From Kosakonia arachidis (GTDB taxonomy: Bacteria; Pseudomonadota; Gammaproteobacteria; Enterobacterales; Enterobacteriaceae): a stretch of 64,000 nt of DNA. Location of the stretch: NCBI RefSeq assembly GCF_900116535.1, contig NZ_FPAU01000001.1, positions 372,001 to 436,000 on the forward strand, written 5' to 3'. Positions 1 through 8,985 of the stretch are shown here, piece by piece. Every line of letters begins with the position of its first letter. The stretch's first letter is position 1. Under the pieces are notes generated by a model, which did no database searches, had not been told where the DNA came from, and saw only the letters and a list, made by a program, of their open reading frames with translations. Position numbers and translations under genes: made by a program.

Positions 1-1
1 C

Positions 2-862
2 GAAGGTTTTCACATAACGACGGAAGCGCAGCCGAAAGCGACCGGTAAACAAAATGATATGGCGGCCACGATTGCACAGCTGGAATCAGCGTTGCAACTG
101 GCTCGTTCGCTGCAGGCCAGTACCGAAATGGCAGACACGCCTTCCGCTGATCTCGCGCCGGTGACAGAACTGCGACAGAAAGTGGCTAAACAGGAACAGG
201 CCACGTTATCAATGCATGGCGAGGCTGGCGTGGCCGTTACATCACCTGAATCTGCGCTGATACATGCCGGGAAGAACCTGACCACGACAGCTAAGCAGGA
301 TATGAACGTTAACGCATTCAGGCGTATGACGCTGGCCACAGGCGAAGTGTTCTCCGTCTTCGTGCGCAAGGCAGGGATGGTGTTTACTGCCGCCAAAGGG
401 GCTATCCGGCTCACCGCGCAGAAAGGTGAAATCACCGCCGTTGCCAATCAGAATATCAATCTGACCAGTTCGCAGGGCAAGATTGTGCTGAATGCGAAAG
501 ATGAGTTGTTGCTCATGTGTGGCGGCGCAGGCATTCGCCTCAAACATGGGGAAATAGAATTTATCGCGCCACAATACATTCAGTTTAGAGCACCTGCTGT
601 CGATTACATGGCAAAGGCGAGCCTCGATCATGTGAAACCCACCTTTGCCGAGGGGGAGCTTGCGCAACAGTTCCGGCTGCATGCACCAGGCGACCCCGAT
701 CATATTCTCAAGCAGCAGCGCTTCAGACTGCATAAGAAAGGCGAAGTCATTGATGGCATTACTGATGAAAATGGTGAGTCTCCGCTGCTGAATACGTCTG
801 AGCTGGACACATGGTCACTGGAATTAGTGCATGACATTGAAAACCCGGAGGGAACCGTATGA
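2..862 (+). CDS. vgrG: VgrG, T6SS spike protein, C-terminal part (5' end outside window)
   Basis: The reading frame is open from base 2 and the true start lies upstream of the window. VgrG trimers cap the Hcp tube of the type VI secretion system and carry effectors into target cells. The visible part matches the C-terminal region of VgrG proteins: an alanine/glutamine-rich helical stretch, then a DUF2345-type region with the repetitive short beta-strands (ITLTAxxG-like repeats such as IRLTAQKGEI and INLTSSQGKI) that form the beta-helical needle, then a short tail that may bind the effector. The stop codon overlaps the ATG of the next gene (ATGA), which indicates translational coupling with the lipase effector. 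The internal ATG at 59 is not the start. Family assignment is recognition of the repeat pattern and context. Confidence 0.85.
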   Translation, partial: EGFHITTEAQPKATGKQNDMAATIAQLESALQLARSLQASTEMADTPSADLAPVTELRQKVAKQEQATLSMHGEAGVAVTSPESALIHAGKNLTTTAKQDMNVNAFRRMTLATGEVFSVFVRKAGMVFTAAKGAIRLTAQKGEITAVANQNINLTSSQGKIVLNAKDELLLMCGGAGIRLKHGEIEFIAPQYIQFRAPAVDYMAKASLDHVKPTFAEGELAQQFRLHAPGDPDHILKQQRFRLHKKGEVIDGITDENGESPLLNTSELDTWSLELVHDIENPEGTV

Positions 863-3099
863 GTGAGTCATCTGAAGTATCGCATGCGAATCCGTTTGAT
901 GAGATACCCGAACCTCACGATCCACATAGCAACGGGGCGCACAACAAGCGTTTTCTCGCGACTCAGTGTATTGGTGTGCCGGTGAATGCTGGCAAAAAGA
1001 TGTACACCACCAACTGCCCCGTTCACCGACCGATGCCCGGCATCGTTATTCTGGTACATGGTGTTAACGATGTGGGTGAGGCCTATCAGAACCAGGAGCG
1101 CGGTATTATCGAGGGGCTTAAGAAAAGGCTTGGCCGTGATGATCTGTGGCCCCATGAGTGGGAGGAAAAAACGTACACAATCCGCAATGCAGAAGGGAAA
1201 ATGGAGGAGTGTGCCGACCCGCAAAAAAAACAGATGGTATGCACCCGTACTGCTGCGCGTTCGCCCGTTATCCCCTTTTATTGGGGCTATCGCCCGGTTG
1301 ATAAGCCTGTCTGGGATGACGATCAGCGCCGATATAGCGAAGCAATGCGAAGCAGCTATAACAGTCCACAAACGCCCTTACCGTATGACGCCTATTGCGA
1401 AAATGACCCCGAAATTCTCAAGCGCTTCGGTGGCAAATATCCGATGGACTGCTTTCACAATACCCTGGATGTAAATAACGTTTGGGGAGGTGGAACCTTT
1501 GCGAATGCGACGACCAACATACCTGACATGCTGGGGCCGGGCGCCGGTGGCGCAGCGCTGGGCATCGTTGGGTTTATGAGCCGGATTGAGCTGGCTAATG
1601 GCGGTGATTTTACCCACCCTGTTTACAGCAACCCACACCGAATTTACCAGTTTTATGCCGCTCAGAGGCTGGCAAACCTGATATTAACAATTAGAAGTAA
1701 CCCAGCCACTCGCACCGATACTATTAACATTGTTGCGCATAGCCAGGGAACCATCATTACCATGTTGGCAAATATGCTGGTTAAGCAGGAGAGGGAGTCT
1801 CCGGTTGACTGCGTGATCCTCAATCACTCGCCGTACTCTCTGGAGAATCGTTGGCTTGAAAGCAGCCAACCAGGTCATCATCAAACGGATGCCGCCCGAC
1901 AGCAGACCTTTGAGAATTTTTGCCGTCTGATGGCGACGAATGATAGGTTTGCGGCCAGCGGCGACGGTCTGATGAGTGCTGACGATCAGAAAGCGCTACT
2001 CGATACGATGGCTCTTCCGCGTAAGGCGTTCAGCAGCAGTTGGTATGACAATCCGTTACATCAGCGGAACAATTTCGGCAAGGTCTATAACTACTTTTGT
2101 CCGAATGATGGCACGGTATCATTACTGCCCATCCAGGGATTTGGCTGGCGAGGCATACCGCAAAAACTGGCCCAGACAATCCCTAATCTGCGCCAGCGAG
2201 TCTTTTTCCAGAACAGCAGCGTCGGCCATGCGCCGGACGGCCAACCGTTCCGCAAACCGGCAGCAGGCAAGGGCGATTTCACCTACTCTTCGCTGACAAA
2301 TGCCAACTGGAATTTTCATGATGTGGTTCCCACTGGCGAAGCTCTGCCTGAGCCGTTTATCTTTACGCTGATGGGGCAACGTGATCCGCTTGATGATAAT
2401 GCGGATAAGGATAAGGCCTATAAAGCGCCGGTCAGTGGTAATGATGAAATGGTGTCGTACAACGCAAAAGCCGGAGCCGCCAGTAACACCCAGCGCACGA
2501 AAGAGGAAGTTTTTAATTGCCCTCAGTGCGCTCCCTTCAAGCATCTTCGGCCTGGCCACGTCCTCACCAGAAGGGAAATCGACGTGCTCAAGTATTGGCG
2601 AAACATGGATATTGTCAGCGGCGAGGTCACGGGCGTTAACGATGCTAACAAAAAGATAGTCGTGAGGCGCAATCTGACCGAGGCCGAGCTGCATAACCTG
2701 TTTACCCGTTCTGATGATGTGATGTTCAGCCAGCATTCCGCCATTGTTATGTCACCTAAAGTACCTGAGCTGGCAATGGCCTATGACCTGGCAATTGGCC
2801 CCTGTAAGTCGTTTGATTACGACCATGGGGCTTTCTGGAGCAAGTTACTTCGGTTGGCCGACTGGCGTAGCGGATATGAAGACATAGAGGCTTCGAACTA
2901 TTACAGGTCAGGGCAATTACCGGAGTCTGATACCAAGCTTTTCATGAACAAGCCTGATCAGGTCTTACCAAAAGGTGAATTTGGGGTGGTGAACCAGTTT
3001 ATGAATGCTACCCGCGTGATCCCGGCTCGTTATCCGGAAGTGCATCATCAGGAAGTGGCAAACCTGCAATGGCCTATGCCGCCAGTTAGGCGGCTTTAA
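859..3099 (+). CDS. tle3: T6SS lipase effector, Tle3 family (DUF3274)
   Basis: 746 residues. An alpha/beta-hydrolase-like protein with an early strand-loop GIVILVHGVNDVG (about residues 54-66) and a nucleophile elbow NIVAHSQGT with Ser at about residue 295. The first glycine of the usual GxSxG is Ala (A-H-S-Q-G). The C-terminal half resembles the DUF3274 region of Tle3 effectors, which are antibacterial phospholipases delivered by the T6SS. There is no signal peptide, as expected for a VgrG-loaded cargo. It overlaps vgrG by 4 bases and is followed 33 bases later by a lipoprotein of the Tli3 immunity type, the standard vgrG-tle3-tli3 order. Function is inferred from family and context; exact lipid specificity cannot be read from sequence. 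Confidence 0.8.
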   Translation: MSESSEVSHANPFDEIPEPHDPHSNGAHNKRFLATQCIGVPVNAGKKMYTTNCPVHRPMPGIVILVHGVNDVGEAYQNQERGIIEGLKKRLGRDDLWPHEWEEKTYTIRNAEGKMEECADPQKKQMVCTRTAARSPVIPFYWGYRPVDKPVWDDDQRRYSEAMRSSYNSPQTPLPYDAYCENDPEILKRFGGKYPMDCFHNTLDVNNVWGGGTFANATTNIPDMLGPGAGGAALGIVGFMSRIELANGGDFTHPVYSNPHRIYQFYAAQRLANLILTIRSNPATRTDTINIVAHSQGTIITMLANMLVKQERESPVDCVILNHSPYSLENRWLESSQPGHHQTDAARQQTFENFCRLMATNDRFAASGDGLMSADDQKALLDTMALPRKAFSSSWYDNPLHQRNNFGKVYNYFCPNDGTVSLLPIQGFGWRGIPQKLAQTIPNLRQRVFFQNSSVGHAPDGQPFRKPAAGKGDFTYSSLTNANWNFHDVVPTGEALPEPFIFTLMGQRDPLDDNADKDKAYKAPVSGNDEMVSYNAKAGAASNTQRTKEEVFNCPQCAPFKHLRPGHVLTRREIDVLKYWRNMDIVSGEVTGVNDANKKIVVRRNLTEAELHNLFTRSDDVMFSQHSAIVMSPKVPELAMAYDLAIGPCKSFDYDHGAFWSKLLRLADWRSGYEDIEASNYYRSGQLPESDTKLFMNKPDQVLPKGEFGVVNQFMNATRVIPARYPEVHHQEVANLQWPMPPVRRL

Positions 3100-3132
3100 A
3101 ACCGCGTCCACTTAGCAGAAAAGGAAATTCGC

Positions 3133-3849
3133 ATGACAAATATATGTATGAGTCTGGCAATACTGACGGGGCTGGTATTGATGACCGGATGCGCGCAGCC
3201 GCAGGAGCCGCCGAGCCAGGTGATTTACCGGTTCGACGATCATCGTTATCTTGAACTACAGGGCTGGTACTGTGAAGGGGCGTTGTTCTACGTTGACCCG
3301 GTGCGGGGTATTCGTTCGGAAGTGGTAAGTCAATTTTACCGGGCGTTTGGAGAAAAATTCGTACATCCATCAGAGCGTTATATCGCAATACCTTCGTGGA
3401 ATACCAGTGCATTTCTGGTATCTAAAAACTATGGGGCTACATGGAGAGTTGCAAGATTTGGCACTGGTTATCATAAGGTCGAGCCGGATGGTTCGTCCAG
3501 TCCTTCCAGAGAAAATATCCTCTCGTTTACTGTTATTAATGACCAGGGCTTTCTACTGACCCGTCAGGGCAATCTCTACATGAGTTCAAAGCCGTTCGAG
3601 GACCCGCGTATATTGCCCGGCGGAAAAGGCGTTGACTATATCGATGTGTATGGCGTTAAGCACCACATGCGTCCAGGATTTGCAGGAGCCGCCTGGGGAA
3701 TGTCGTACATTCCGCCTAAAACAATCGACCAACTGACTGCCCAGTTCCTGACTAACTGGCAGGATTTGCCGACCCGCGTACCGGAAGTCATCAATTATAA
3801 GGGCTGGGATCGTATGCGCTGCAATATGGATAAAGGGCTACAGCCATGA
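3133..3849 (+). CDS. tli3: Tli3-type T6SS immunity lipoprotein
   Basis: 238 residues. It begins with a lipoprotein signal peptide: positively neutral N-region, hydrophobic core, and lipobox LMTGC with the acylated Cys at residue 20. The mature protein should be anchored in a membrane facing the periplasm, where it could block the partner phospholipase. Residues such as WYCEG, FLVSKNYGATW and GQFLTRQGNLYMSS-like strands suggest an all-beta fold. Its position directly after the Tle3 effector supports the immunity role. An AAGGA ribosome-binding site lies about 7 bases before the ATG. Assignment is by context and by resemblance to the T6SS immunity protein Tli3 family; binding was not shown. Confidence 0.75.
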   Translation: MTNICMSLAILTGLVLMTGCAQPQEPPSQVIYRFDDHRYLELQGWYCEGALFYVDPVRGIRSEVVSQFYRAFGEKFVHPSERYIAIPSWNTSAFLVSKNYGATWRVARFGTGYHKVEPDGSSSPSRENILSFTVINDQGFLLTRQGNLYMSSKPFEDPRILPGGKGVDYIDVYGVKHHMRPGFAGAAWGMSYIPPKTIDQLTAQFLTNWQDLPTRVPEVINYKGWDRMRCNMDKGLQP

Positions 3850-3950
3850 ATAGCGTGTTCAGAGGTGCGATGCTGAACGGTTGCAGGACGATGCTGGCGA
3901 ATGCGACGGTTCCCCATCCCACGGTGTCTATGGGCATACAGATGCAGTGA
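3846..3950 (+). other. Possible 34-codon ORF after tli3
   Basis: An ATG overlapping the tli3 stop (ATGA) opens a 34-codon frame that ends in two tandem stops, TGA TAA. I do not recognise the peptide. The overlap arrangement is like that of coupled T6SS genes, but the short length and lack of a domain leave open that it is the 5' end of a decayed gene. Confidence 0.2.
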
Positions 3951-3971
3951 TAACGAGTATCAGGAGCTGGT

Positions 3972-4325
3972 TTGGAAAATGAGTACGCAGCACAGGCTTT
4001 TTTGGTCTGGTGCAGAGAGGTGGCCGGGGATGTGATACAGCTTTCCGTGCCTGATAACCTACTGTGTCGCAAAATTGAAAGGGTGGAGATCACTCAGCCT
4101 CAACTGGCCGTGAAAATGACCCACAACCTCGATACTGAGGGTAATACGGTCACTGAAGTATTCTATGCTGCGGCCAATAACTATCAGCCGTGGTGCATAT
4201 TGAGCGAACGTCAGGAAGACAATCAGCCCCTCGTGCTGTCTGCATGCCATTGCGTGCTGACCTTGCGGCTATGCGATGGACGTAATGAGCTGATCGTCAG
4301 TCCCGACTATGACTGGGATGATTAG
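3972..4325 (+). CDS. Hypothetical protein at the end of the T6SS module
   Basis: 117 residues, starting with TTG. An AGGAG ribosome-binding site (3962-3966) lies 5 bases upstream, which supports this unusual start; no ATG in this frame would give a near-full-length product. The protein is acidic at its end (YDWDD), has four to five cysteines and no signal peptide or membrane segment. I do not recognise a family. It lies downstream of the immunity lipoprotein in the same direction, so it may be an accessory or second immunity protein. Its stop is only 10 bases from the convergent end of the ABC ATPase gene, which is where the module meets the neighbouring operon. Confidence 0.5.
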   Translation: MENEYAAQAFLVWCREVAGDVIQLSVPDNLLCRKIERVEITQPQLAVKMTHNLDTEGNTVTEVFYAAANNYQPWCILSERQEDNQPLVLSACHCVLTLRLCDGRNELIVSPDYDWDD

Positions 4326-4358
4326 GCTGAAGCCGCTATCGTCGAGGCAAAAAGCCAT
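4326..4358 (-). pseudogene. Possible remnant start of a second importer ATPase
   Basis: Inside the last codons of the ATPase gene an ATG at 4358 opens a frame that reads MAFCLDDSGFSLI before running into the T6SS-side sequence. In peptide/nickel importers a second ATPase gene normally starts overlapping the end of the first. The opening residues could be its beginning, cut off at about 4325. This is inference from position and operon structure only. Confidence 0.25.
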
Positions 4359-5160
4359 GGCTGCGATCCAGCGTCGGCAGCATCTGGCCCCAGGTTTCTG
4401 CGCCCGGTCGGCAGGTCCACAACGTGCGGGTGTAGGGATGCTGCGCATCAGGCAGACCGCTCGCTGCCATTGTGTCCACACATTCCCCCTGGTACATCAC
4501 CATTACCCGGTGGCAATGCTGCGCCACCAACGGCAGATCGTGGCTAATGAGCAGCATCGCCATTTGCCGTTGTTCGCACTGGGCAACCAGCAGTTCAAGG
4601 ATCTGGTTACGCAGACGCGCATCCAGTGCGGAAGTGGGTTCATCGGCAATCAGCACATGCGGATCGTTAACCAGCGCAATGGCGATCATTACCCGCTGCC
4701 CCATACCGCCGGAGAGTTCGCCGGGGTAGCGTTGCAGCACTGCCGATTCCAGCTCTACAGACCGCAACGCTTCGTTGATCTTCTCCAGCCGCTGCTTACG
4801 GTTCAGCCGCTGGTGGAGCGTTAACGCTTCATCCAGCTGTGCCAGCACGGTTTTCACCGGATTCAGGGCGTAGCGCGGATCCTGCAATACCATCGCGATA
4901 TCGTTACCACGCAGTGCGCGCCAGCCGCGATCGTTGAGCGTGGTGACATCCCGTCCCAATACATTCAGCGTGGTGGCGCTGACGTGACCCGGCTTGCGCA
5001 CCAGCCCCATCAGGGCACGTGCGGTCATCGATTTTCCCGAACCGGATTCGCCGACCAGCGCCAGCCGCTCGTTGCCAAGCGTAAAGCTCAGGTTTTTCAC
5101 CACCCGCGCGCCGGGGTAGTTAATATTCAGGTCGCTTACCGCGACGCGAGTCTCAGTCAT
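4336..5160 (-). CDS. Peptide/nickel-class ABC importer, ATP-binding subunit
   Basis: 274 residues from the ATG at 5160, which overlaps the permease stop by 8 bases; a longer start at 5190 would lie well inside the permease gene. Walker A GESGSGKS, Q-loop region MVLQDPRYALNP, signature LSGGMGQR, Walker B VLIADEPT and H-loop ISHDL are all visible, as is the HPYT motif of OppD/DppD/NikD-type ATPases. The protein energises uptake at the inner membrane. This family normally works as a heterodimer with a second ATPase, but none follows here. The last residues (SHGFLPRR) abut the T6SS module. Confidence 0.85.
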   Translation of the reverse strand: MTETRVAVSDLNINYPGARVVKNLSFTLGNERLALVGESGSGKSMTARALMGLVRKPGHVSATTLNVLGRDVTTLNDRGWRALRGNDIAMVLQDPRYALNPVKTVLAQLDEALTLHQRLNRKQRLEKINEALRSVELESAVLQRYPGELSGGMGQRVMIAIALVNDPHVLIADEPTSALDARLRNQILELLVAQCEQRQMAMLLISHDLPLVAQHCHRVMVMYQGECVDTMAASGLPDAQHPYTRTLWTCRPGAETWGQMLPTLDRSHGFLPRR

Positions 5161-5986
5161 GTTGCGGCTCCAGCACATCACGCAGGCCATCGCCCAGTAG
5201 GTTGAAGGCGAGGCTTGCCAGTAAGATCACCGCCCCTGGCGCTGCGGCAATCCACCATTGATCGAAAATCACCTGCATACCGTCGGCGATCATCGCACCC
5301 CATTCCGCCATCGGCGGCCGGGCGCCTAACCCTAAGAAACCCAGCCCGGCGGCAGCCAGAATAATGCCCGCAAGATCGAGCGCCAGCCGCACAATCGCCG
5401 AAGGCAAACAGAGCGGCAGAATATGGCCAAACAGCAGCCGCCAGCCGCGAATGCCCATCATCTCGGCGGCGGCCAGATAATCACTGTGGCGTAAACGTTG
5501 GATCTCGCTGCGTGCCTGGCGGGCGTAAGCGGGCCAGGTAGTGAGCGCCAGCGCCAGCGCGCCGTTTACCAGGCCGGGGCCAAGCATAGCGACAAAGGCA
5601 AAGGCGAGGATCAGGCGGGGCATCGACATCACTACATCGGTAAAGCGCATCAGCACGCGCTCCAGCCAGCCGCCATAATAGCCGGAAACAATACCGATCA
5701 GCAGCCCGACTGGCAGTGTAATGGCGGTCACCAGCGCTACCAGACCGAGTGCCGGGCGTGTGCCGTAAATTAGCCGCGAGAGTAAATCACGCCCGTAGCT
5801 GTCGGTGCCGAGCCAGTATTGCGCACTGGGTGCTTGTAAGCGTGCGGCGGCGTCCTGCCAGTTGGGATCGCGCGGCGTGAGCCACGGCGCTAACAGCGCA
5901 ATCAGCAGCAGTATGGCGACAATCAGCAGCCCGCTAAACGCGGCGGGCGAGCGGCGCAGACGGCGCAGAAAAAGAGTCGTCGGCAT
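5153..5986 (-). CDS. Peptide/nickel-class ABC importer, DppC-like permease
   Basis: 277 residues with about six hydrophobic segments. The conserved cytoplasmic EAA loop, YLAAAEMMGIRGWRLLFGHILP (about residues 167-188), contacts the ATPase. The N-terminal region with LGTDSYGRDLLSRLIYGTR is typical of the DppC/OppC/NikC subfamily. It pairs with the DppB-like permease upstream, whose stop overlaps its start by one base (TGATG). Substrate is unknown: members of this class move di- and oligopeptides, nickel or opines. Confidence 0.87.
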   Translation of the reverse strand: MPTTLFLRRLRRSPAAFSGLLIVAILLLIALLAPWLTPRDPNWQDAAARLQAPSAQYWLGTDSYGRDLLSRLIYGTRPALGLVALVTAITLPVGLLIGIVSGYYGGWLERVLMRFTDVVMSMPRLILAFAFVAMLGPGLVNGALALALTTWPAYARQARSEIQRLRHSDYLAAAEMMGIRGWRLLFGHILPLCLPSAIVRLALDLAGIILAAAGLGFLGLGARPPMAEWGAMIADGMQVIFDQWWIAAAPGAVILLASLAFNLLGDGLRDVLEPQHD

Positions 5987-7047
5987 CAGCGCACCCTCGG
6001 ATCGGTTAACCGTACCAGCAGGTCGGTCAGGTTATTGATCAGCACAAAACAGACGCCAATTACCAGCGTACCGCCCATGATGGCGGTAGTATCGCCAGCG
6101 AACAGTGCCGTCGTGAGATAACGGCCAATGCCGGGCCAGGAGAAGACCGTTTCGGTGAGGACCGCGCCTTCCAGCATGCTGGTGTAGGCCAGCGCGATCA
6201 CGGTCAGCAGCGTACCGCGAATATTCGGCAACACATGACGCAGCAGAATGGTCATCTCGCCTGCGCCTTTGGCGCGCGCCAGCAAAATGTACTCTTTGTT
6301 CATCTCGCTCAGGCAGGCAGAGCGTGTCAGGCGGGTAATGCTTGCCAGCGAATAATAGGCCAGCAGCAGCACCGGCAGCAGCAGGTGGCTGAGCGCATTT
6401 TTAAACGCGCCGCTGTCGCCGGAAAGCCAGGTGTCGATCAGCGCAAAGCCCGTGCGCGGCGTGACGGTGTACTGGTAGATATCATCGAGTCTGCCTGGCC
6501 CGGCGCTCCATTGCAGGCGAGCGTAAAACAGTGCCAGCATCAACAAACCCAGCCAGAAAATCGGCACCGAGTTGCCGAGCAGCGTAAAGGTGCGCACCGC
6601 GATATCCCACTGTGAACCTTTAAAGCGCGCGCATAAAACGCCTGCGAGCACGCCGAGCACACTGCCGACAACCAGCGCCAACGTTGCCAGCTCCAGCGTC
6701 GCCGGAAATGCGGCGAGCAGATCCTGCAACACCGGCTGCCCAGTCGCGCTGGCCGTGCCTAAATCGCCATGTGCCAGGTTCACCAGGTAGTGCCAGAACT
6801 GCACCGGCAAAGGCTGGTCCAGCCCCAGTTGTTGACGTACCTGATCGTAGGTGGACTGGCTGGCATGATCGCCGACAATCTGCAAAACCCGGTCAACGGG
6901 CGAGAAGGCCGACAAAGAAAAGGTCACCAGCAGTAGGCCAAAAAGTGTCAGGGCTAACGTGAGCAGCCCCTGAAATAGTGCGAGCAGAGGACGTTTTACG
7001 CGCCGCTCTGCTCTGTTGGGTAAGACCACTGACATGGACAAACTCAT
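5986..7047 (-). CDS. Peptide/nickel-class ABC importer, DppB-like permease
   Basis: 353 residues, longer at the N-terminus than usual by a short basic tail. Transmembrane segments flank the EAA-type loop EYILLARAKGAGEMTILLRHVLP, and the motif TETVFSWPGIGRYLTTALF is typical of DppB/OppB/NikB. A large extracytoplasmic loop (about residues 55-110) follows the first membrane helix, as in this family. It forms the channel with the DppC-like protein. An alternative ATG four codons downstream cannot be ruled out. Confidence 0.87.
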   Translation of the reverse strand: MSLSMSVVLPNRAERRVKRPLLALFQGLLTLALTLFGLLLVTFSLSAFSPVDRVLQIVGDHASQSTYDQVRQQLGLDQPLPVQFWHYLVNLAHGDLGTASATGQPVLQDLLAAFPATLELATLALVVGSVLGVLAGVLCARFKGSQWDIAVRTFTLLGNSVPIFWLGLLMLALFYARLQWSAGPGRLDDIYQYTVTPRTGFALIDTWLSGDSGAFKNALSHLLLPVLLLAYYSLASITRLTRSACLSEMNKEYILLARAKGAGEMTILLRHVLPNIRGTLLTVIALAYTSMLEGAVLTETVFSWPGIGRYLTTALFAGDTTAIMGGTLVIGVCFVLINNLTDLLVRLTDPRVR

Positions 7048-7090
7048 CTTCAGCGAAAGAACCCTCCCGCGCGGGCGGGAGGAGGAAACG

Positions 7091-8659
7091 TTACTTGGTG
7101 ACGTGGTCGTACCATACCATATCGGCGTTTAGCCCTTGCTGGTAGCCTTTCACGTTATCGCGCACCACGATCTGTGTTTTACCTTGATCGACAAAGACAT
7201 AGGGCGAGTTGTGCTGCAATTCCTGCTGCATTTTCTTGTACAGTTCGAGGCGTTTTGCCGCATCCGGTTCGGCCACTGCAGCCAGCGTTTCTTTATTCAG
7301 TTGTGGGATCTGCCAGCCATTCAGCCCGGCCACGGTGCTGGATTTACCATCGTTCCATGCAAAAGCGCTGGCGTTCGAGTGGGCGTCGAAGTAATCCGGG
7401 ATCCACAAACGAATCGCCGCCTGATGCTGTTTTGCCCGCACACGAGCGTATACCTGGCTACCCGCTGCGGGCAGCAGATCCACTTTCACGCCGCCCTGGG
7501 CGAAGCTGGCCTGCATCGACTGGGCAATGGTAATAAACGGCGGTTTGTTTTCGACATCCAGCGTGAAGTGCGCATCTTTAATGCCCGCTTTGGCGAGGAT
7601 CGCTTTTGCTTTCGCCGGATCAAAGGTGAACGGGTTATCCTCCAGCGCACCCGGCAGACCAACCGGCAGGAAGCTCTGGTGAACAAAATACTGGCCTTTC
7701 AGCAGATCTTTGGTGATGCCGTTGTAATCAACCAGCCAGCGCGCGGCTTCCCAGAACGCCGGGTTGTTCAACAGCGGGTTGGCGCTGTTGCCGGTGTTAA
7801 ACACCAGGTAATTCTGCTCGGCGGACGGAATGCTCAATACTTTCACGCCTTTCTTATCCGCCAGCGCGCTAATTTGATCGGCGCCCAGATCGCGCGCGAC
7901 ATCGGCATCGCCCTGCTGGATCAGCAGACGGCGGGAAGCCGGTTCCGGCACGTTTTTAATGATGATATTTTTAAGCTTCGGCGCGCCGCCAGGCGAGCTG
8001 GCGTTGGCATCCAGCACGATGGCCTGGTGTGGCTGGTAGACGCGCATTTTAAACGCGCCGCTGCCCGCCGAATGCATCTTCAACCAGGCGTTACCGAAGT
8101 CATTGCCTTGCACATTTGCGCTGACCAGCTTCTCATCCACGATCGAGGCAATCGGTGTGGAGAGAATATTCAGTGCTACCGCCGGGCTGACATCCGCTGT
8201 CCAGTGCAGTTGCAGTGTGTGGTCATCCACTTTCTTCAACTGGCTGGCAATATTATCCGGCTGCCAGCCGAGGACGTTAAGGATAAACGCCGGGGATTTG
8301 TTGAGTGTCACCGCACGGGTATAAGAGAAAATCACATCTTCCGGGCGCAGTGGGTTGCCGGAGGCAAATTTCGCGTCGCTCTTCAGTTTGATGGTAAGGG
8401 TTTTTGCCGCGGGGTCCGCCTGCCAGCTTTCGGCCAGAATCGGGGTGATTTTTTCCGGATTTTCACGATCAGGCTGCACCAGCCGCTGGTACAGGCTCGG
8501 CACGGTTTGAATACTGGAAAGCTCATTCGCTTCCGCCGGATCAAGGCTCACAATATCGTCTAAACCCTGGGCGACGACCAACGTATCCGGCGGTGTTGCC
8601 GCATAGCTGGCAGCAGAAAGGAGCGCCAGGATGGCAACAGACAGCAGTTTTTTAGTCAT
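7091..8659 (-). CDS. Family 5 extracellular solute-binding protein of the ABC importer
   Basis: 522 residues. A signal peptide (MTKKLLSVAILALLSAASYA, cleavage probably after AASYA) sends it to the periplasm. The mature part fits the SBP_bac_5 family: SLDPAEAN near the N-terminus, ILAESWQADP, and LKSDAKFASGNPLRPEDVIFSY. It captures the substrate and delivers it to the two permeases encoded downstream, and as first gene it probably sets the operon's promoter at about 8660-8760. Family members bind peptides, nickel complexes, opines or glutathione; the substrate cannot be chosen here. The next gene on the other side is a chemoreceptor, which may or may not be linked. Confidence 0.9.
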   Translation of the reverse strand: MTKKLLSVAILALLSAASYAATPPDTLVVAQGLDDIVSLDPAEANELSSIQTVPSLYQRLVQPDRENPEKITPILAESWQADPAAKTLTIKLKSDAKFASGNPLRPEDVIFSYTRAVTLNKSPAFILNVLGWQPDNIASQLKKVDDHTLQLHWTADVSPAVALNILSTPIASIVDEKLVSANVQGNDFGNAWLKMHSAGSGAFKMRVYQPHQAIVLDANASSPGGAPKLKNIIIKNVPEPASRRLLIQQGDADVARDLGADQISALADKKGVKVLSIPSAEQNYLVFNTGNSANPLLNNPAFWEAARWLVDYNGITKDLLKGQYFVHQSFLPVGLPGALEDNPFTFDPAKAKAILAKAGIKDAHFTLDVENKPPFITIAQSMQASFAQGGVKVDLLPAAGSQVYARVRAKQHQAAIRLWIPDYFDAHSNASAFAWNDGKSSTVAGLNGWQIPQLNKETLAAVAEPDAAKRLELYKKMQQELQHNSPYVFVDQGKTQIVVRDNVKGYQQGLNADMVWYDHVTK

Positions 8660-8985
8660 AAGAAATCCCTGAAAAGTTAATATGATGTAATTATTTTATA
8701 CCGCTAAGGTAGGTCAGCTTCCGTCGTTTTTTAAAGTTTAAATTCATCTTTCTATATGCTGCATGCGCATAAGCCAGATTTTTTTGTCATTAGGGGAAAA
8801 ATGCGCAGGGCGAGCGCTCGCGAAGAGAGGATCACTTCGTCGAGCGCGCCAGTTGCACCGCGCCGGGTATCGCTGCGCTCGCTCGGCCTATGCACTTACA
8901 GCTATACACAACAATGCATAAGCCACAGGCCGGATAAGGCCTGCTCGCTTTCCAGCAAAATTGCTAACTCAACATATGCGAAAGG
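8660..8985. other. Intergenic region with promoter and inverted repeats
   Basis: The first 100 bases are AT-rich and should hold the importer promoter, reading leftwards. Next comes a GC-rich segment with a perfect 10-base palindrome CGAGCGCTCG at 8811-8820 and a REP-like core GGCCGGATAAGGCC near 8929-8942. I see no gene in it. Confidence 0.5.

Noticed and set aside
7136-8563. Long plus-strand ORF antisense to the binding-protein gene
   Set aside because: Shadow frame of a clear SBP_bac_5 gene; composition is that of a reversed GC-rich coding sequence.
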